57,376 bases of DNA from Streptomyces lycii (GCF_009735685.1 NZ_WHPN01000428.1:1-57376), one strand, 5' to 3'. Shown: positions 8,685 through 18,158, counted from the stretch's first letter. Numbers and translations: made by a program. The notes: a model not told the origin generated them from the letters alone.

Positions 8685-10444
8685 TGTGCCGCACCTCTCC
8701 ACTGCCGTCCCGGTGCCCCGGCCGACCGCCGTTCCCGCCGGCCCCACCGCTCGGGGGCCGGTTCCGTCACCCGGTGCTTCGGTTCCGCCCGCTCCCCACG
8801 GCGCACCCGCTCCGCCCGCCCCGTACGACGCTCCCGTCCCGCCTGTTCAGCCTGTTCCACGCGATCCACCCGCTCGGTCTGCTCCTCACCAACCACCCGC
8901 TCGGTCCGCTCCTCACCATCCACCTGCTCGGCCTGCTCCCTGCGACCCACCCGCTCGGCCTGCCGCACGGCTCCTCCGGAGGGCTCGTCCGGCAGCCCTG
9001 CCGCCCCCTCTCCGGACGCCTCCTCCGCCGGCTGCGGACCCTGCGCGTCCACCGGGATCTCCGCCGTCAGCCGGAACTCGCCGCCGGGCAGCCGCCGGGC
9101 GTCCACCCGGCCGCCGAGTCCGGCCAGCCGCTGTCGCAGCCCGGCCAGACCGGAGCCCTCGCCGAGGCCGCCGCCCGTCCGGCTGTCCGTTCCCCCGCCG
9201 GCGGGCGCGTCCGGGACGCCGTCGTTCTCCATCACCAGCACCGCCGTACGACCGCCCCGGCCGCCGTCTCCGGGCCCGTTACCGCCCGTGGCGCCGATCC
9301 CCTTGCCGTTCGCGGCACCGTTCCCCTTGCCGTTCGCGGTCCTGTTTCCGTTTCCGTTCCCGGGCCTCCGCCCCGGGCGGATTCGTACCCGTACGGAACA
9401 GCGCGCGGCGTCCGCGTGCCGCAGGACGTTCGTCGTCCCCTCGCGGACCACCCAGCCCAGCGCCGACTGGACCTCCGCCGGCAACTCGCCCGCGTACCGG
9501 TCCTCGATGTGGCACTCCGTACCCGCGGCGCGCAGCACCCCGGCCGCGCCGATCAGCTCCGTGTGCAGGTCGGCCTGCCGATAGCCGCGCACGACCTCCC
9601 GCACCTCGCGCTGGGAGTCCCGGGCGATCCGCTGCACCTCGACCATCTGGTCGACCGCCGCGGCGGAACCCCGCCGGCTGAGCTGCACCGCGAGTTCGCT
9701 CTTGAGCGCGATCACGGCGAGATTCCGTCCCATGACGTCGTGCATGTCCCGGGCGAACCGCAGCCGTTCCTCGGCCACCGCCAGCCGCGGCTGCACGCCC
9801 CGCGCCTCCTCCAGCTCCCACATGACGGCCAGCACCCAGAGCGAGCAGCGCACGGTGACGGTCACCCAGAGGTAGGTGAACGGCAGGGCCACCGCCGTGA
9901 CCAGCAGCAGGCGGCGGTCGGCCCCGGCGACGGCGAGCGCGGCGACGACCGCCGCCGCGGTACCCGCCTGGACCGCCGTGGTGGTGCGCAACGGTGCGAG
10001 CAGGCAGCACGGGCCGATGACGAGGATCGTGGCGGTCGAGAGCAGCCCGACCGCCTCGGGCATGTCCGACAGCCCGCCGGTGACGGTCAGTGCCACCACC
10101 CCGACGGTCGCCGCGGTGGCGAGGAACACCCCGGTCAGCAGCTCCCGCCGGGGCACCGCGGCGCGGCCGAGATACTGCTCGATCCCCATCCGCAGCAGCC
10201 GCGTGCACGAGACGCCCTGGAACAGGCTCAGCACGGCCAGGGCTCCGGCGCCGATCCGGTGTCCGGTGCCCTGTTCCAAGCCCGCGGCCAGCAGGAAGAC
10301 GGCGTAGAGCACGGCGAACCAGGCCAGGCTGTACAGCGACATCCGCGTGTAGAGGTCGACCTGGCCGATCCTGCTGCGGCTCCGCCATCCGCCGCCGTGC
10401 CGTCGCCAGTACGCGCGCACCGTATCCCCGTACCTTTCGTCCAT
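8681..10444 (-). CDS. HisKA_3-family sensor histidine kinase
   Basis: About 587 aa. Several hydrophobic segments (residues roughly 30-190) form a membrane sensor. A HisKA_3 box, RFARDMHDVMGRNLAVIALK, follows with the phospho-acceptor His near residue 234, then the ATPase N-box WVVREGTTNVLRHADA near 331. A loop of about 40 residues rich in Gly and Asn (GNGNGN...) splits the ATPase domain before the VMENDG and GSGLAGLRQRL motifs. About 120 C-terminal residues are repetitive Glu/Arg/Gln/Val-rich sequence that may form a coiled coil. The start is uncertain: ATG 10444 begins the compact MDERYGDTVRAYW, but no good ribosome-binding site is visible and the frame stays open upstream to 10669. Confidence 0.88.
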   Translation of the reverse strand: MDERYGDTVRAYWRRHGGGWRSRSRIGQVDLYTRMSLYSLAWFAVLYAVFLLAAGLEQGTGHRIGAGALAVLSLFQGVSCTRLLRMGIEQYLGRAAVPRRELLTGVFLATAATVGVVALTVTGGLSDMPEAVGLLSTATILVIGPCCLLAPLRTTTAVQAGTAAAVVAALAVAGADRRLLLVTAVALPFTYLWVTVTVRCSLWVLAVMWELEEARGVQPRLAVAEERLRFARDMHDVMGRNLAVIALKSELAVQLSRRGSAAAVDQMVEVQRIARDSQREVREVVRGYRQADLHTELIGAAGVLRAAGTECHIEDRYAGELPAEVQSALGWVVREGTTNVLRHADAARCSVRVRIRPGRRPGNGNGNRTANGKGNGAANGKGIGATGGNGPGDGGRGGRTAVLVMENDGVPDAPAGGGTDSRTGGGLGEGSGLAGLRQRLAGLGGRVDARRLPGGEFRLTAEIPVDAQGPQPAEEASGEGAAGLPDEPSGGAVRQAERVGRREQAEQVDGEERTERVVGEEQTERVDRVEQAEQAGRERRTGRAERVRRGERAEPKHRVTEPAPERWGRRERRSAGAPGRQWRGAAQ

Positions 10445-10947
10445 CGGCTGGCGGGAGTGCCCCCGCTCGGCACCTCGGTTCCCGGAGGGGGCACCGGCGT
10501 ACAGGAAACACCGGCGGCGCCGTCCGGGCCACCGCGGGCACCGGAGCCCGCGCGGTCGGGGCGGCGGTTCCGACGCGCCGGTCGGGCTGCCCGCCCGTGG
10601 TTCCAGGCTCCCGGCCGGGTGGCGGGCGGGGCAGTGAGTGCTGTCATCCGTACTCATGACACATGTCATGGCCGGGGAGATCGCCGAGGGAGGCGCAGGG
10701 GCGCCGGGGAACGCGTGAGAGGTGTCACGCCAGACGACGCGGGTGTCATGTCACGTCACACGGCACCCATGCGCCACCCACACGACAAGGGGCGGCGACA
10801 TCACACGGCACGGGGCGGCACGGCACGCGGCAAAGCGGAGGGCGCACGACGGAGCGCCCCGTCACACGGCGAAGTGCCACGGCACCCGGCGAGGCGCCGA
10901 GCCGCACGACGGGCGACCGGAACAACCGGAACAACCGGAACACGAGA
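10445..10947. other. Gene-free stretch upstream of the kinase
   Basis: About 500 bp between the kinase start and the tRNA-Gly terminator. It should hold the kinase promoter. It contains a CATGACACATGTCATG inverted repeat around 10655-10670, many CACGGCAC-type short repeats (10750-10910) and three GGAACAACC units (10918-10940). No credible ORF was recognised. Confidence 0.5.
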
Positions 10948-10976
10948 AGAGCCCCTGGTCGACGACCAGGGGCTCT
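10948..10976 (-). terminator. Terminator hairpin of tRNA-Gly(GCC) copy 2
   Basis: Perfect 13-bp stem AGAGCCCCTGGTC with a GAC loop, directly downstream of the tRNA on the minus strand. The T-tract after it is weak. Confidence 0.75.
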
Positions 10977-10982
10977 CATCCG

Positions 10983-11055
10983 AGCGGACGACGAGATTCG
11001 AACTCGCGACCCTCACCTTGGCAAGGTGATGCTCTACCAACTGAGCCACGTCCGC
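10983..11055 (-). tRNA. tRNA-Gly (anticodon GCC), copy 2
   Basis: 73 nt, identical to the copy at 7894-7966. A candidate -10, TAGAGT on the minus strand (11094-11099), lies about 40 nt upstream. The two copies flank the two-component gene pair as direct repeats. Confidence 0.97.
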
Positions 11056-11133
11056 ATGCCTCCGAGAAGCTTTCACCTCTCGGCGCGACCACCACTCTAC
11101 CCGATCCACCGGGGTGGTTCGGAAGGTGATGAG

Positions 11134-11205
11134 AGCGGGTGACAGGGATCGCACACTGCGCCTCCCCCTTGGAAAGGGGGCGCTCTACTACTGAGCTACA
11201 CCCGC
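11134..11205 (-). tRNA. tRNA-Gly (anticodon UCC) with non-canonical D and T arms
   Basis: 72-nt cloverleaf: acceptor GCGGGTG/CACCCGC, D stem GCTC/GAGC, anticodon stem CCCCC/GGGGG with loop TTTCCAA. The D loop is AGTAGTA and lacks the usual GG dinucleotide. The T region reads CAGTG-TGCGATC-CCTGT, so the universal TTC of the T loop is replaced by TGC. In the standard register only one Watson-Crick pair and one wobble remain in the T stem; a shifted register gives GCAG/CTGT. The neighbouring tRNA-Gly(GCC) genes are fully canonical. A TAGAGT -10 (11256-11261) lies upstream. The gene may be a specialised or non-translational glycyl-tRNA. Confidence 0.85.
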
Positions 11206-11255
11206 GTGACTCCGTGGGGCCCGGTCTTGCGGCCTCGCCCCTCGGCGTGCTCCAG

Positions 11256-11261
11256 ACTCTA
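11256..11261 (-). promoter_or_regulatory. Candidate -10 of tRNA-Gly(UCC)
   Basis: TAGAGT on the minus strand about 50 nt before the tRNA. It is the same hexamer as at the adjacent tRNA-Gly(GCC), suggesting the odd tRNA is actively transcribed. Confidence 0.45.
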
Positions 11262-11292
11262 GCCGATCACCGGGGGTGCGGCGCAAGTCGGT

Positions 11293-11610
11293 TCAACCGG
11301 CCGCCTCGAAGGCCTCGTAGACCTTCTTGGGGATGCGTCCGCGGGGCGGTACGTCCATGCCGTTCGAGCGGGCCCAGGCGCGGACCGTCGCAGGATCGGG
11401 GGCGACCGATGTGCGGCGGTATGTCTTGCCCGACTTCGACTTCTTGCGCCCGGCCTCCACGTAAGGTGCCAGGGCTCCCCGCAGTTTCTTCGCATTGGCG
11501 GGATTGAGGTCGATCTCGTACTGCTTGCCGTCGAGACCGAAGATGACCGTCTCCGCCGCTTCTCCGCCATCGATGTCGTCGGAGAGTGTGACCACTACGC
11601 GCTGAGCCAC
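11293..11610 (-). CDS. lsrL: Lsr2-family nucleoid-associated protein (LsrL type)
   Basis: 105-aa H-NS-like xenogeneic silencer. The N-terminal oligomerisation domain MAQRVVVTLSDDIDGGEA continues through FGLDGKQYEIDLNPANAKKL. The C-terminal DNA-binding domain carries the AT-hook-like RGR in PPRGRIPKKVYEAFEAAG. It binds AT-rich DNA. Streptomyces usually has two paralogues; the location beside tRNA-Gly and purSQL matches the second one (LsrL), which is an inference from remembered gene order. The GTG start has AAAGGA about 9-10 nt upstream. It is divergent from purS. Confidence 0.9.
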   Translation of the reverse strand: MAQRVVVTLSDDIDGGEAAETVIFGLDGKQYEIDLNPANAKKLRGALAPYVEAGRKKSKSGKTYRRTSVAPDPATVRAWARSNGMDVPPRGRIPKKVYEAFEAAG

Positions 11611-12006
11611 GGATATCGGTCCTTTCTGCCGACGCTGCCGCGATGACGTGCGGTGTTGTGGTGCGCCGGGGTGATAGGGGTCAGGTCTTTTTCATTTGTA
11701 CAGCGATCAGCATTGCATTGTGAAGCCCAGTGAATTCTGTCCGCGTGTCTCTTGCAATCCGGACGGTACGTTTTCCGGGGGATTTTCCGCAACGGTTACC
11801 GCGACCGTATACCCGAATGTGACCGTCGGGGCGCCGGGCGGCGTGTCATATCTACTCGCGTAGATTCTCGGGCCGGGTACGCTGGGTGTCACCTGTTCGG
11901 GGGTTCCGGGACCGTCCCCGGGCGAAGCCGGAACCGGACACGTCCGGGGGCCTCAGGGGCCGTCCCGGATTGACACAGCCGCACCACCACACCACCGGGA
12001 GTGCCA
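11611..12006. other. lsrL-purS divergent promoter region
   Basis: 396 bp. The part nearest lsrL (11690-11760) is AT-rich for this genome; on the minus strand it contains TTCACA and TACAAA 18 bp apart as a possible lsrL promoter. The purS side contains an inverted repeat (11850-11865), a TACGCT -10 candidate (11879-11884) and a GC-rich leader of about 115 nt. No ORF was recognised. Confidence 0.55.
11850..11865 (+). promoter_or_regulatory. Inverted repeat ATCTAC-N4-GTAGAT, candidate operator of purSQL
   Basis: A perfect 6-bp inverted repeat with a TCGC spacer. It overlaps the expected -35 position of a promoter whose -10 would be TACGCT at 11879-11884. A repressor bound here could block purSQL transcription. 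The cognate regulator is not identified. Confidence 0.5.
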
Positions 12007-12303
12007 GTGGCACGCGTCGTAGTCGACGTCATGCTCAAGCCGGAGATCCTCGACCCGCAGGGCCAGGCGGTGCAGCGCGCACTGCCCCGCCTCGGTTTCG
12101 ACGGAATCTCCGACGTCCGCCAGGGAAAGCGATTCGAACTCGAGCTGGACGGGCCCGCCGACGAGGCCGCCCTGGCCCGGGTCCGTGAGCTGGCCGAGAC
12201 GTTTCTCGCGAACACCGTCATCGAGGACTTCACGGTGCGCGTGGAGAACGGACCGGCTTCCGGGAACGAGCCGGCCGCCGAGACCGTGCAGGCCGCGTCG
12301 TGA
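12007..12303 (+). CDS. purS: FGAM synthetase subunit PurS
   Basis: 98-aa small subunit of the PurSQL phosphoribosylformylglycinamidine synthetase. It bridges PurL and PurQ for ammonia channelling. The family signature VARVVVDVMLKPEILDPQG is followed by ALPRLGFDGISDVRQGKRFE. The second of two nearby GTG codons (12007) is chosen because GGGAG lies 5 nt upstream and the family begins MARVVVDVML. The stop overlaps the purQ GTG as GTGA. First gene of the purS-purQ-purL operon. Confidence 0.94.
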   Translation: MARVVVDVMLKPEILDPQGQAVQRALPRLGFDGISDVRQGKRFELELDGPADEAALARVRELAETFLANTVIEDFTVRVENGPASGNEPAAETVQAAS

Positions 12304-12979
12304 CCGCTCGTATCGGCGTCATCACCTTTCCCGGCAGCCTCGACGACCGGGACACCCGGCGCGCGATCCGCCTCGCCGGTGCCGAACCGGTCGCGCTGTG
12401 GCACCGTGACAAGGATCTCAAGGGCGTCGACGCGGTCGTACTGCCCGGCGGTTTCTCCTACGGCGACTATCTGCGGGCCGGCGCCATCTCCCGCTTCTCG
12501 CCCGTCATGGAAACCGTGATCGGCGAGGCCCGTGCCGGACTTCCGGTGCTGGGCATCTGCAACGGATTCCAGGTGCTCACCGAGACGCATCTGCTGCCCG
12601 GCGCGATGCTGCGCAACAACCACCTGCACTTCATCTGCCGCGAGCAGCAGCTGCGGGTGGAGAACGCGGACACCGCCTGGACCGCCGACTACACGGCCGG
12701 CCAGGAGATCCGTATCCCGCTGAAGAACGTCGACGGCCGCTACGTCGCCGACGAGCGCACCCTCGACATGCTGGAGGCGGAGGGCCGGGTCGCGTTCCGC
12801 TACCTCGGCATGAACCCGAACGGTTCGCTGCGCGACATCGCCGGCATCACCAACGAGGCCGGAAACGTCGTCGGCCTCATGCCCCACCCCGAGCACGCCG
12901 TCGAGCCGCTGGTCGGCACCGGCGGCACGGACGGCCTCGGATTCTTCACCTCGATCCTGAAGAAGCTGGTCAACGCCTG

Positions 12980-12980
<1 letters not shown>
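12300..12980 (+). CDS. purQ: FGAM synthetase glutaminase subunit PurQ
   Basis: 226-aa class I glutamine amidotransferase that hydrolyses glutamine to supply ammonia to PurL. The catalytic Cys lies in GLPVLGICNGFQVL (about residue 86). The His/Glu of the triad lie in GLMPHPEHAVEP near the C-terminus. PGGFSYGDYLRAGAI is the glycine-strand/oxyanion region. The GTG start overlaps the purS stop (GTGA) and its own TGA shares one base with the purL ATG, so all three subunits are translationally coupled. Confidence 0.97.
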
Positions 12981-15229
<2,249 letters not shown>

Positions 15230-15275
15230 GCCCGTCCCGTTCCCGTCCGTCCCGTTCCCGTCCCGCACGCTCGCG

Positions 15276-15301
15276 GCCCCGTCCACTCCGGTGGGCGGGG
15301 C
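15276..15301 (+). terminator. Terminator hairpin after purSQL
   Basis: 11-bp stem GCCCCGTCCAC/GTGGGCGGGGC (one G-T wobble) with a TCCG tetraloop, 46 bp after the purL stop. No T-tract follows, as is common in Streptomyces. Confidence 0.7.
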
Positions 15302-15352
15302 TGCGCGCGTTCCGGCGGTGTCCTGCGGCCTGCGATCGCCGGGGGCCGGGTC

Positions 15353-15381
15353 TTGTCAGGGATTACGTAATTACGTAATCT
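15353..15381 (+). promoter_or_regulatory. Promoter with embedded 20-bp palindromic operator
   Basis: -35 TTGTCA (15353-15358), a 17-bp spacer and -10 TAATCT (15376-15381). Positions 15361-15380, GATTACGTAATTACGTAATC, form a perfect palindrome made of two overlapping ATTACGTAAT units, covering the spacer and most of the -10. Binding there would exclude RNA polymerase. The next gene encodes an ArsR-like regulator, so autorepression is the likely logic. Confidence 0.75.
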
Positions 15382-15387
15382 GTGGTC

Positions 15388-15900
15388 GTGGAACTGGAGG
15401 AGCGTGTCACCGAGATCGAACGGCGGCTGGCGGAGCTGGAGGGCCCGGGCGGGCAGGAGGAGCGGCCCGCCGTCGCCCGGCGGCCCGACTTCTGGGCGCT
15501 GGACGGGCTCAAGGCACAGCTGGGCGAGGCCGGCACGGAGAACGGCGGGGTGCTGTTCACGGGCTCCGTCCGGCTGCCGACCGGCGAGCGGTACGAGTGG
15601 CAGCACGGCGCCGTCACGGACCAGGTGCTCGAAGGGGGTGACTGGGCCGACACCGCGGAAGCGCTGGCGGCTCTGGGCAAGCCCGTACGGCTGCGGCTGC
15701 TGCGGGAGATCCTCGGTGGCCGCCGCACCGCCGCGGAGCTGGCCGGGCTGCCGGACGTCGGCACGACCGGGCAGGTCTATCACCATCTGCGGCAGCTGAC
15801 GGCCGCCGGGTGGCTGAGGTCCACGGGCCGCGGGCGGTTCGAGGTCCCGGCGGGCCGGGTGGTGCCGCTGCTGGTGGCGCTGACCGTGGCCGCGGGGTGA
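15388..15900 (+). CDS. ArsR-like winged-helix regulator
   Basis: 170-aa DNA-binding protein. The N-terminus VELEERVTEIERRLAELEG predicts a short coiled coil. A middle segment WQHGAVTDQVLEGGDWADTA is not assigned. The C-terminal winged helix (about residues 85-160) has ALAALGKPVRLRLLREILGG, RRTAAELAGLPDVGTTGQVY and HHLRQLTAAGWL, typical of the ArsR fold. No metal-binding Cys cluster is visible. GTG 15388 is preferred because the -10 ends 6 nt before it and no ribosome-binding site exists, implying a leaderless mRNA; GTG 15382 is the alternative. It lies 158 bp upstream of the M23-like gene and probably regulates itself and that gene. Confidence 0.85.
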   Translation: MELEERVTEIERRLAELEGPGGQEERPAVARRPDFWALDGLKAQLGEAGTENGGVLFTGSVRLPTGERYEWQHGAVTDQVLEGGDWADTAEALAALGKPVRLRLLREILGGRRTAAELAGLPDVGTTGQVYHHLRQLTAAGWLRSTGRGRFEVPAGRVVPLLVALTVAAG

Positions 15901-16058
15901 CCTCCGGCCGGGGCCCCGACGTGGCCGGGGCCGCTGATGGCTCCGGTCGGGGGCGACCGTGAGCGAGACCCGGGCCGGAGGACCGGGGCCGGGGACCGAT
16001 CAGCGGGTCGGCTCGGCACAGGACACAGGGGATCGGCACAAGACACAGGGGAGAAGCC

Positions 16059-17081
16059 ATGGACGCGAACCGGGTGACCACCGGACCACCGACGGCAGAA
16101 CAGCCCGAGGCTGAGCGGCCCGGGGCCCGCCGGGGGGCGGGGCCACCCGCTGCCGGCCGGGCCGCGGGCGCGGCCGGTGCCGATGCGGGCCGGGGCTCCC
16201 GCACGGGGGGCGGGGGCCCCGGCCGGACCGGCCCGGGCGTCGAGGCGCTGAAGCGGCTGCGCCCCGTCTGGTACGGAATGCTGGCCCTGCTGATCCTGGT
16301 CAACGAACTGACACCGCTGGACGCACCGTCCTGGCTCACCCTCGGCGTGCCCGTGTTCGTGATCGCCGTCGAACTGCTGCCGGGACGCAGCCGCAGGCTG
16401 CCGAAGGCCGAGCGCGCGGCTGGGGCGGGGGAGCCGGACGCCGTGGAGACCGAGCCGCCTGTGACGGGCCGGTGGAGCGCTCTGAACAGCCCGGCGGACA
16501 AGGTCCCCAGCCACGGGGTCCGCACGTACGGACAGGCGTACGCCATCGACATCGTCGCCGAGTCCGGCGACCCGGACCGGAAGCGGCCCGCGTTCGGCTG
16601 GTGGCCGCCGGTGCGGCCCAACCGGGACTTTCCCGCCTTCGGGGCGCCGGTGCTGGCCGTCGCCGACGCCACGGTGGTGCGGGCCGTGGGCAGCCGCCGC
16701 GACCATTACAGCCGCAATTCCTGGCCCGCGCTGCTGCCGTTCTTCCTGGAGGGGTTCGCCCGGGACGTCGCCGGCCCCGGACGGCTGTTCGGCAACCATC
16801 TGATACTCGACCTGGGCGACGGGACGTATGCCGCGTACGCCCATCTGCGGAAGGACTCGCTCGCCGTCCGCGCGGGTGAGCGGGTGCGGGCGGGGCAGCG
16901 GCTGGCCGAGGTGGGGAACACCGGCAATTCCACGGAGCCGCATCTGCACTTCCAGTTGATGGACCGACCCGAGCCGCACACGGCGCGCGGGGTGCCGTTC
17001 CGCTGGCGCGGCGTCGGCGTCCCGGCGAACGGCGAGACATTCACCGTGGCCGCGGCCGGGGAGCGGCAGGGGACCCCCTAG
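16059..17081 (+). CDS. Membrane protein with M23-peptidase-like domain (first zinc motif altered)
   Basis: 340 aa. A Pro/Gly/Ala-rich cytoplasmic N-terminus is followed by two hydrophobic helices (about residues 68-85 and 88-106) and a C-terminal LytM/M23-like domain (about 150-325). The second motif HLHF (in GNTGNSTEPHLHFQLMD, about residue 295) is intact. The first HxxxD motif reads AYAID in YGQAYAIDIV, so the zinc-binding His is missing. The protein may be a non-catalytic LytM-domain regulator, or may use a different ligand. The ATG follows GGGGAGAAG with good spacing. It lies downstream of the ArsR-like gene on the same strand. Confidence 0.85.
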   Translation: MDANRVTTGPPTAEQPEAERPGARRGAGPPAAGRAAGAAGADAGRGSRTGGGGPGRTGPGVEALKRLRPVWYGMLALLILVNELTPLDAPSWLTLGVPVFVIAVELLPGRSRRLPKAERAAGAGEPDAVETEPPVTGRWSALNSPADKVPSHGVRTYGQAYAIDIVAESGDPDRKRPAFGWWPPVRPNRDFPAFGAPVLAVADATVVRAVGSRRDHYSRNSWPALLPFFLEGFARDVAGPGRLFGNHLILDLGDGTYAAYAHLRKDSLAVRAGERVRAGQRLAEVGNTGNSTEPHLHFQLMDRPEPHTARGVPFRWRGVGVPANGETFTVAAAGERQGTP

Positions 17082-17084
17082 GCT
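17079..17084 (+). promoter_or_regulatory. Candidate -10, leaderless start of the SCP-family gene
   Basis: TAGGCT lies exactly 7 nt before the ATG at 17092 with no ribosome-binding site. It overlaps the stop codon (TAG) of the upstream M23-like gene. Confidence 0.5.
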
Positions 17085-17091
17085 CGGCGCC

Positions 17092-17928
17092 ATGACGCCG
17101 CCGCGACCGCGCAAGCCTCGTGCCCGTACCTACGATCCGGCCCGGACGAGGGCCGCGCTGGACGCGGAGGTGGCAGCTGTACGGGAAGCGGTACGGGTGA
17201 TGTGTGCCGCCCCGGACGCCGCGGAGCTGCTGCGGGCGCCGTCCGGCCTGGAGGGGTGGACGGTGCGGGACCTGATCGTGCACATCGCGGTGTGCCTGGA
17301 CTCCCTGCCGCGGCGGCTGGCCGAGGACCGGCCGGGCGCGGCGGACCTGGACGTCCAGGGCTATGTGCGCAGCCTCCGCTCGCAGGCCGGGGACATCTCC
17401 GAGACGGCCGTACGGGAGGCCGGGGAGCTGCCGGGCGACGGCGGACCGCAGGAGGTGCTGGCGCGGCTGGACGACGCAGCCGGGCGGCTCGGTGAGGCCG
17501 TGTCGGCCACGGAGGGCGGCCGGCCGGTCCCCACCCGCTACGGAGCCATGACGGTCGACGACTTCCTCGTCACGCGGCTGTTGGAGACCGTGGTGCACGG
17601 CGAGGACCTGACGGCGGCCACCGGCACGGCCGTGGCGCACGACCGGCAGGCGCTCGCCGCCGTGGTCCGGCTCACGGCCGACGCGCTGGCGGCGCGGGCG
17701 CCCGGCGGGTCGGTGGAGGTGCGGATCCCGCCGTTCGCCGTGGTCCAGTGCGTGGAGGGCCCGCGGCACACCCGCGGTACCCCGCCGAACGTGGTGGAGT
17801 CCCGCCCGCTGACCTGGATCCGGCTCGCCACCGGCCGGATGCCGTGGGCGGAGGCGGTGGACGCGGCGGAGGTCACCGCGAGCGGGGAGCGCGCGGACCT
17901 GTCGGACCTGCTGCCGGTGCTCGGCTGA
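17092..17928 (+). CDS. Sterol-carrier / maleylpyruvate-isomerase-fold protein
   Basis: 278 aa, cytosolic. The N-terminal four-helix region (about residues 15-180) resembles the mycothiol-dependent maleylpyruvate isomerase N-domain (DinB-like): APSGLEGWTVRDLIVHIAVCLDSLPRRL and a later LLETVVHGEDL helix with a possible metal-binding His. The C-terminal part (about 190-275, VEVRIPPFAVVQC...WIRLATGRMPWAEAV) resembles the bacterial SCP-like domain. The reaction is unknown; mycothiol-linked chemistry is inference. The ATG lacks a ribosome-binding site but has TAGGCT 7 nt upstream. Confidence 0.75.
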   Translation: MTPPRPRKPRARTYDPARTRAALDAEVAAVREAVRVMCAAPDAAELLRAPSGLEGWTVRDLIVHIAVCLDSLPRRLAEDRPGAADLDVQGYVRSLRSQAGDISETAVREAGELPGDGGPQEVLARLDDAAGRLGEAVSATEGGRPVPTRYGAMTVDDFLVTRLLETVVHGEDLTAATGTAVAHDRQALAAVVRLTADALAARAPGGSVEVRIPPFAVVQCVEGPRHTRGTPPNVVESRPLTWIRLATGRMPWAEAVDAAEVTASGERADLSDLLPVLG

Positions 17929-17940
17929 GTGGACCGCCGG

Positions 17941-18158
17941 CCCCTCGCCCCGGGCCCGGTGCCCGACCTCCTTCCCGGCCCTCGTCCCCTCGTTCCCCGG
18001 TCCCGGCCCCGTCCCCGGCCGGCCCTCGCCCCCTCGTTCCAGGTCCTCGACCCCAGTCCCAGTCCCCGTCCCGTCCCAGTCCCCGTTTCCGGTCCCCGCC
18101 CCCTCGTCCCCGTCCTCGTCCCCGTCCCCGCCCCTTCGTCTCGTCCTCGTCCTCGTCC
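17941..18158. repeat. Polypyrimidine tract with CCCCGTCCC-type repeats
   Basis: About 218 bp in which the plus strand is overwhelmingly C and T with scattered G, made of GTCCCCGT, CCAGTCCC and TCCTCGTCC units. It ends at the GGGAG ribosome-binding site of the next gene, so it would form the promoter or leader of that gene. Purine/pyrimidine asymmetry with near-mirror units could allow triplex structures. Confidence 0.75.

Noticed and set aside
7894..11055. Genomic island or integrative element flanked by tRNA-Gly repeats
   Set aside because: The repeats are complete tRNA genes. No integrase, excisionase or mobile gene lies between them, and composition matches the surroundings.
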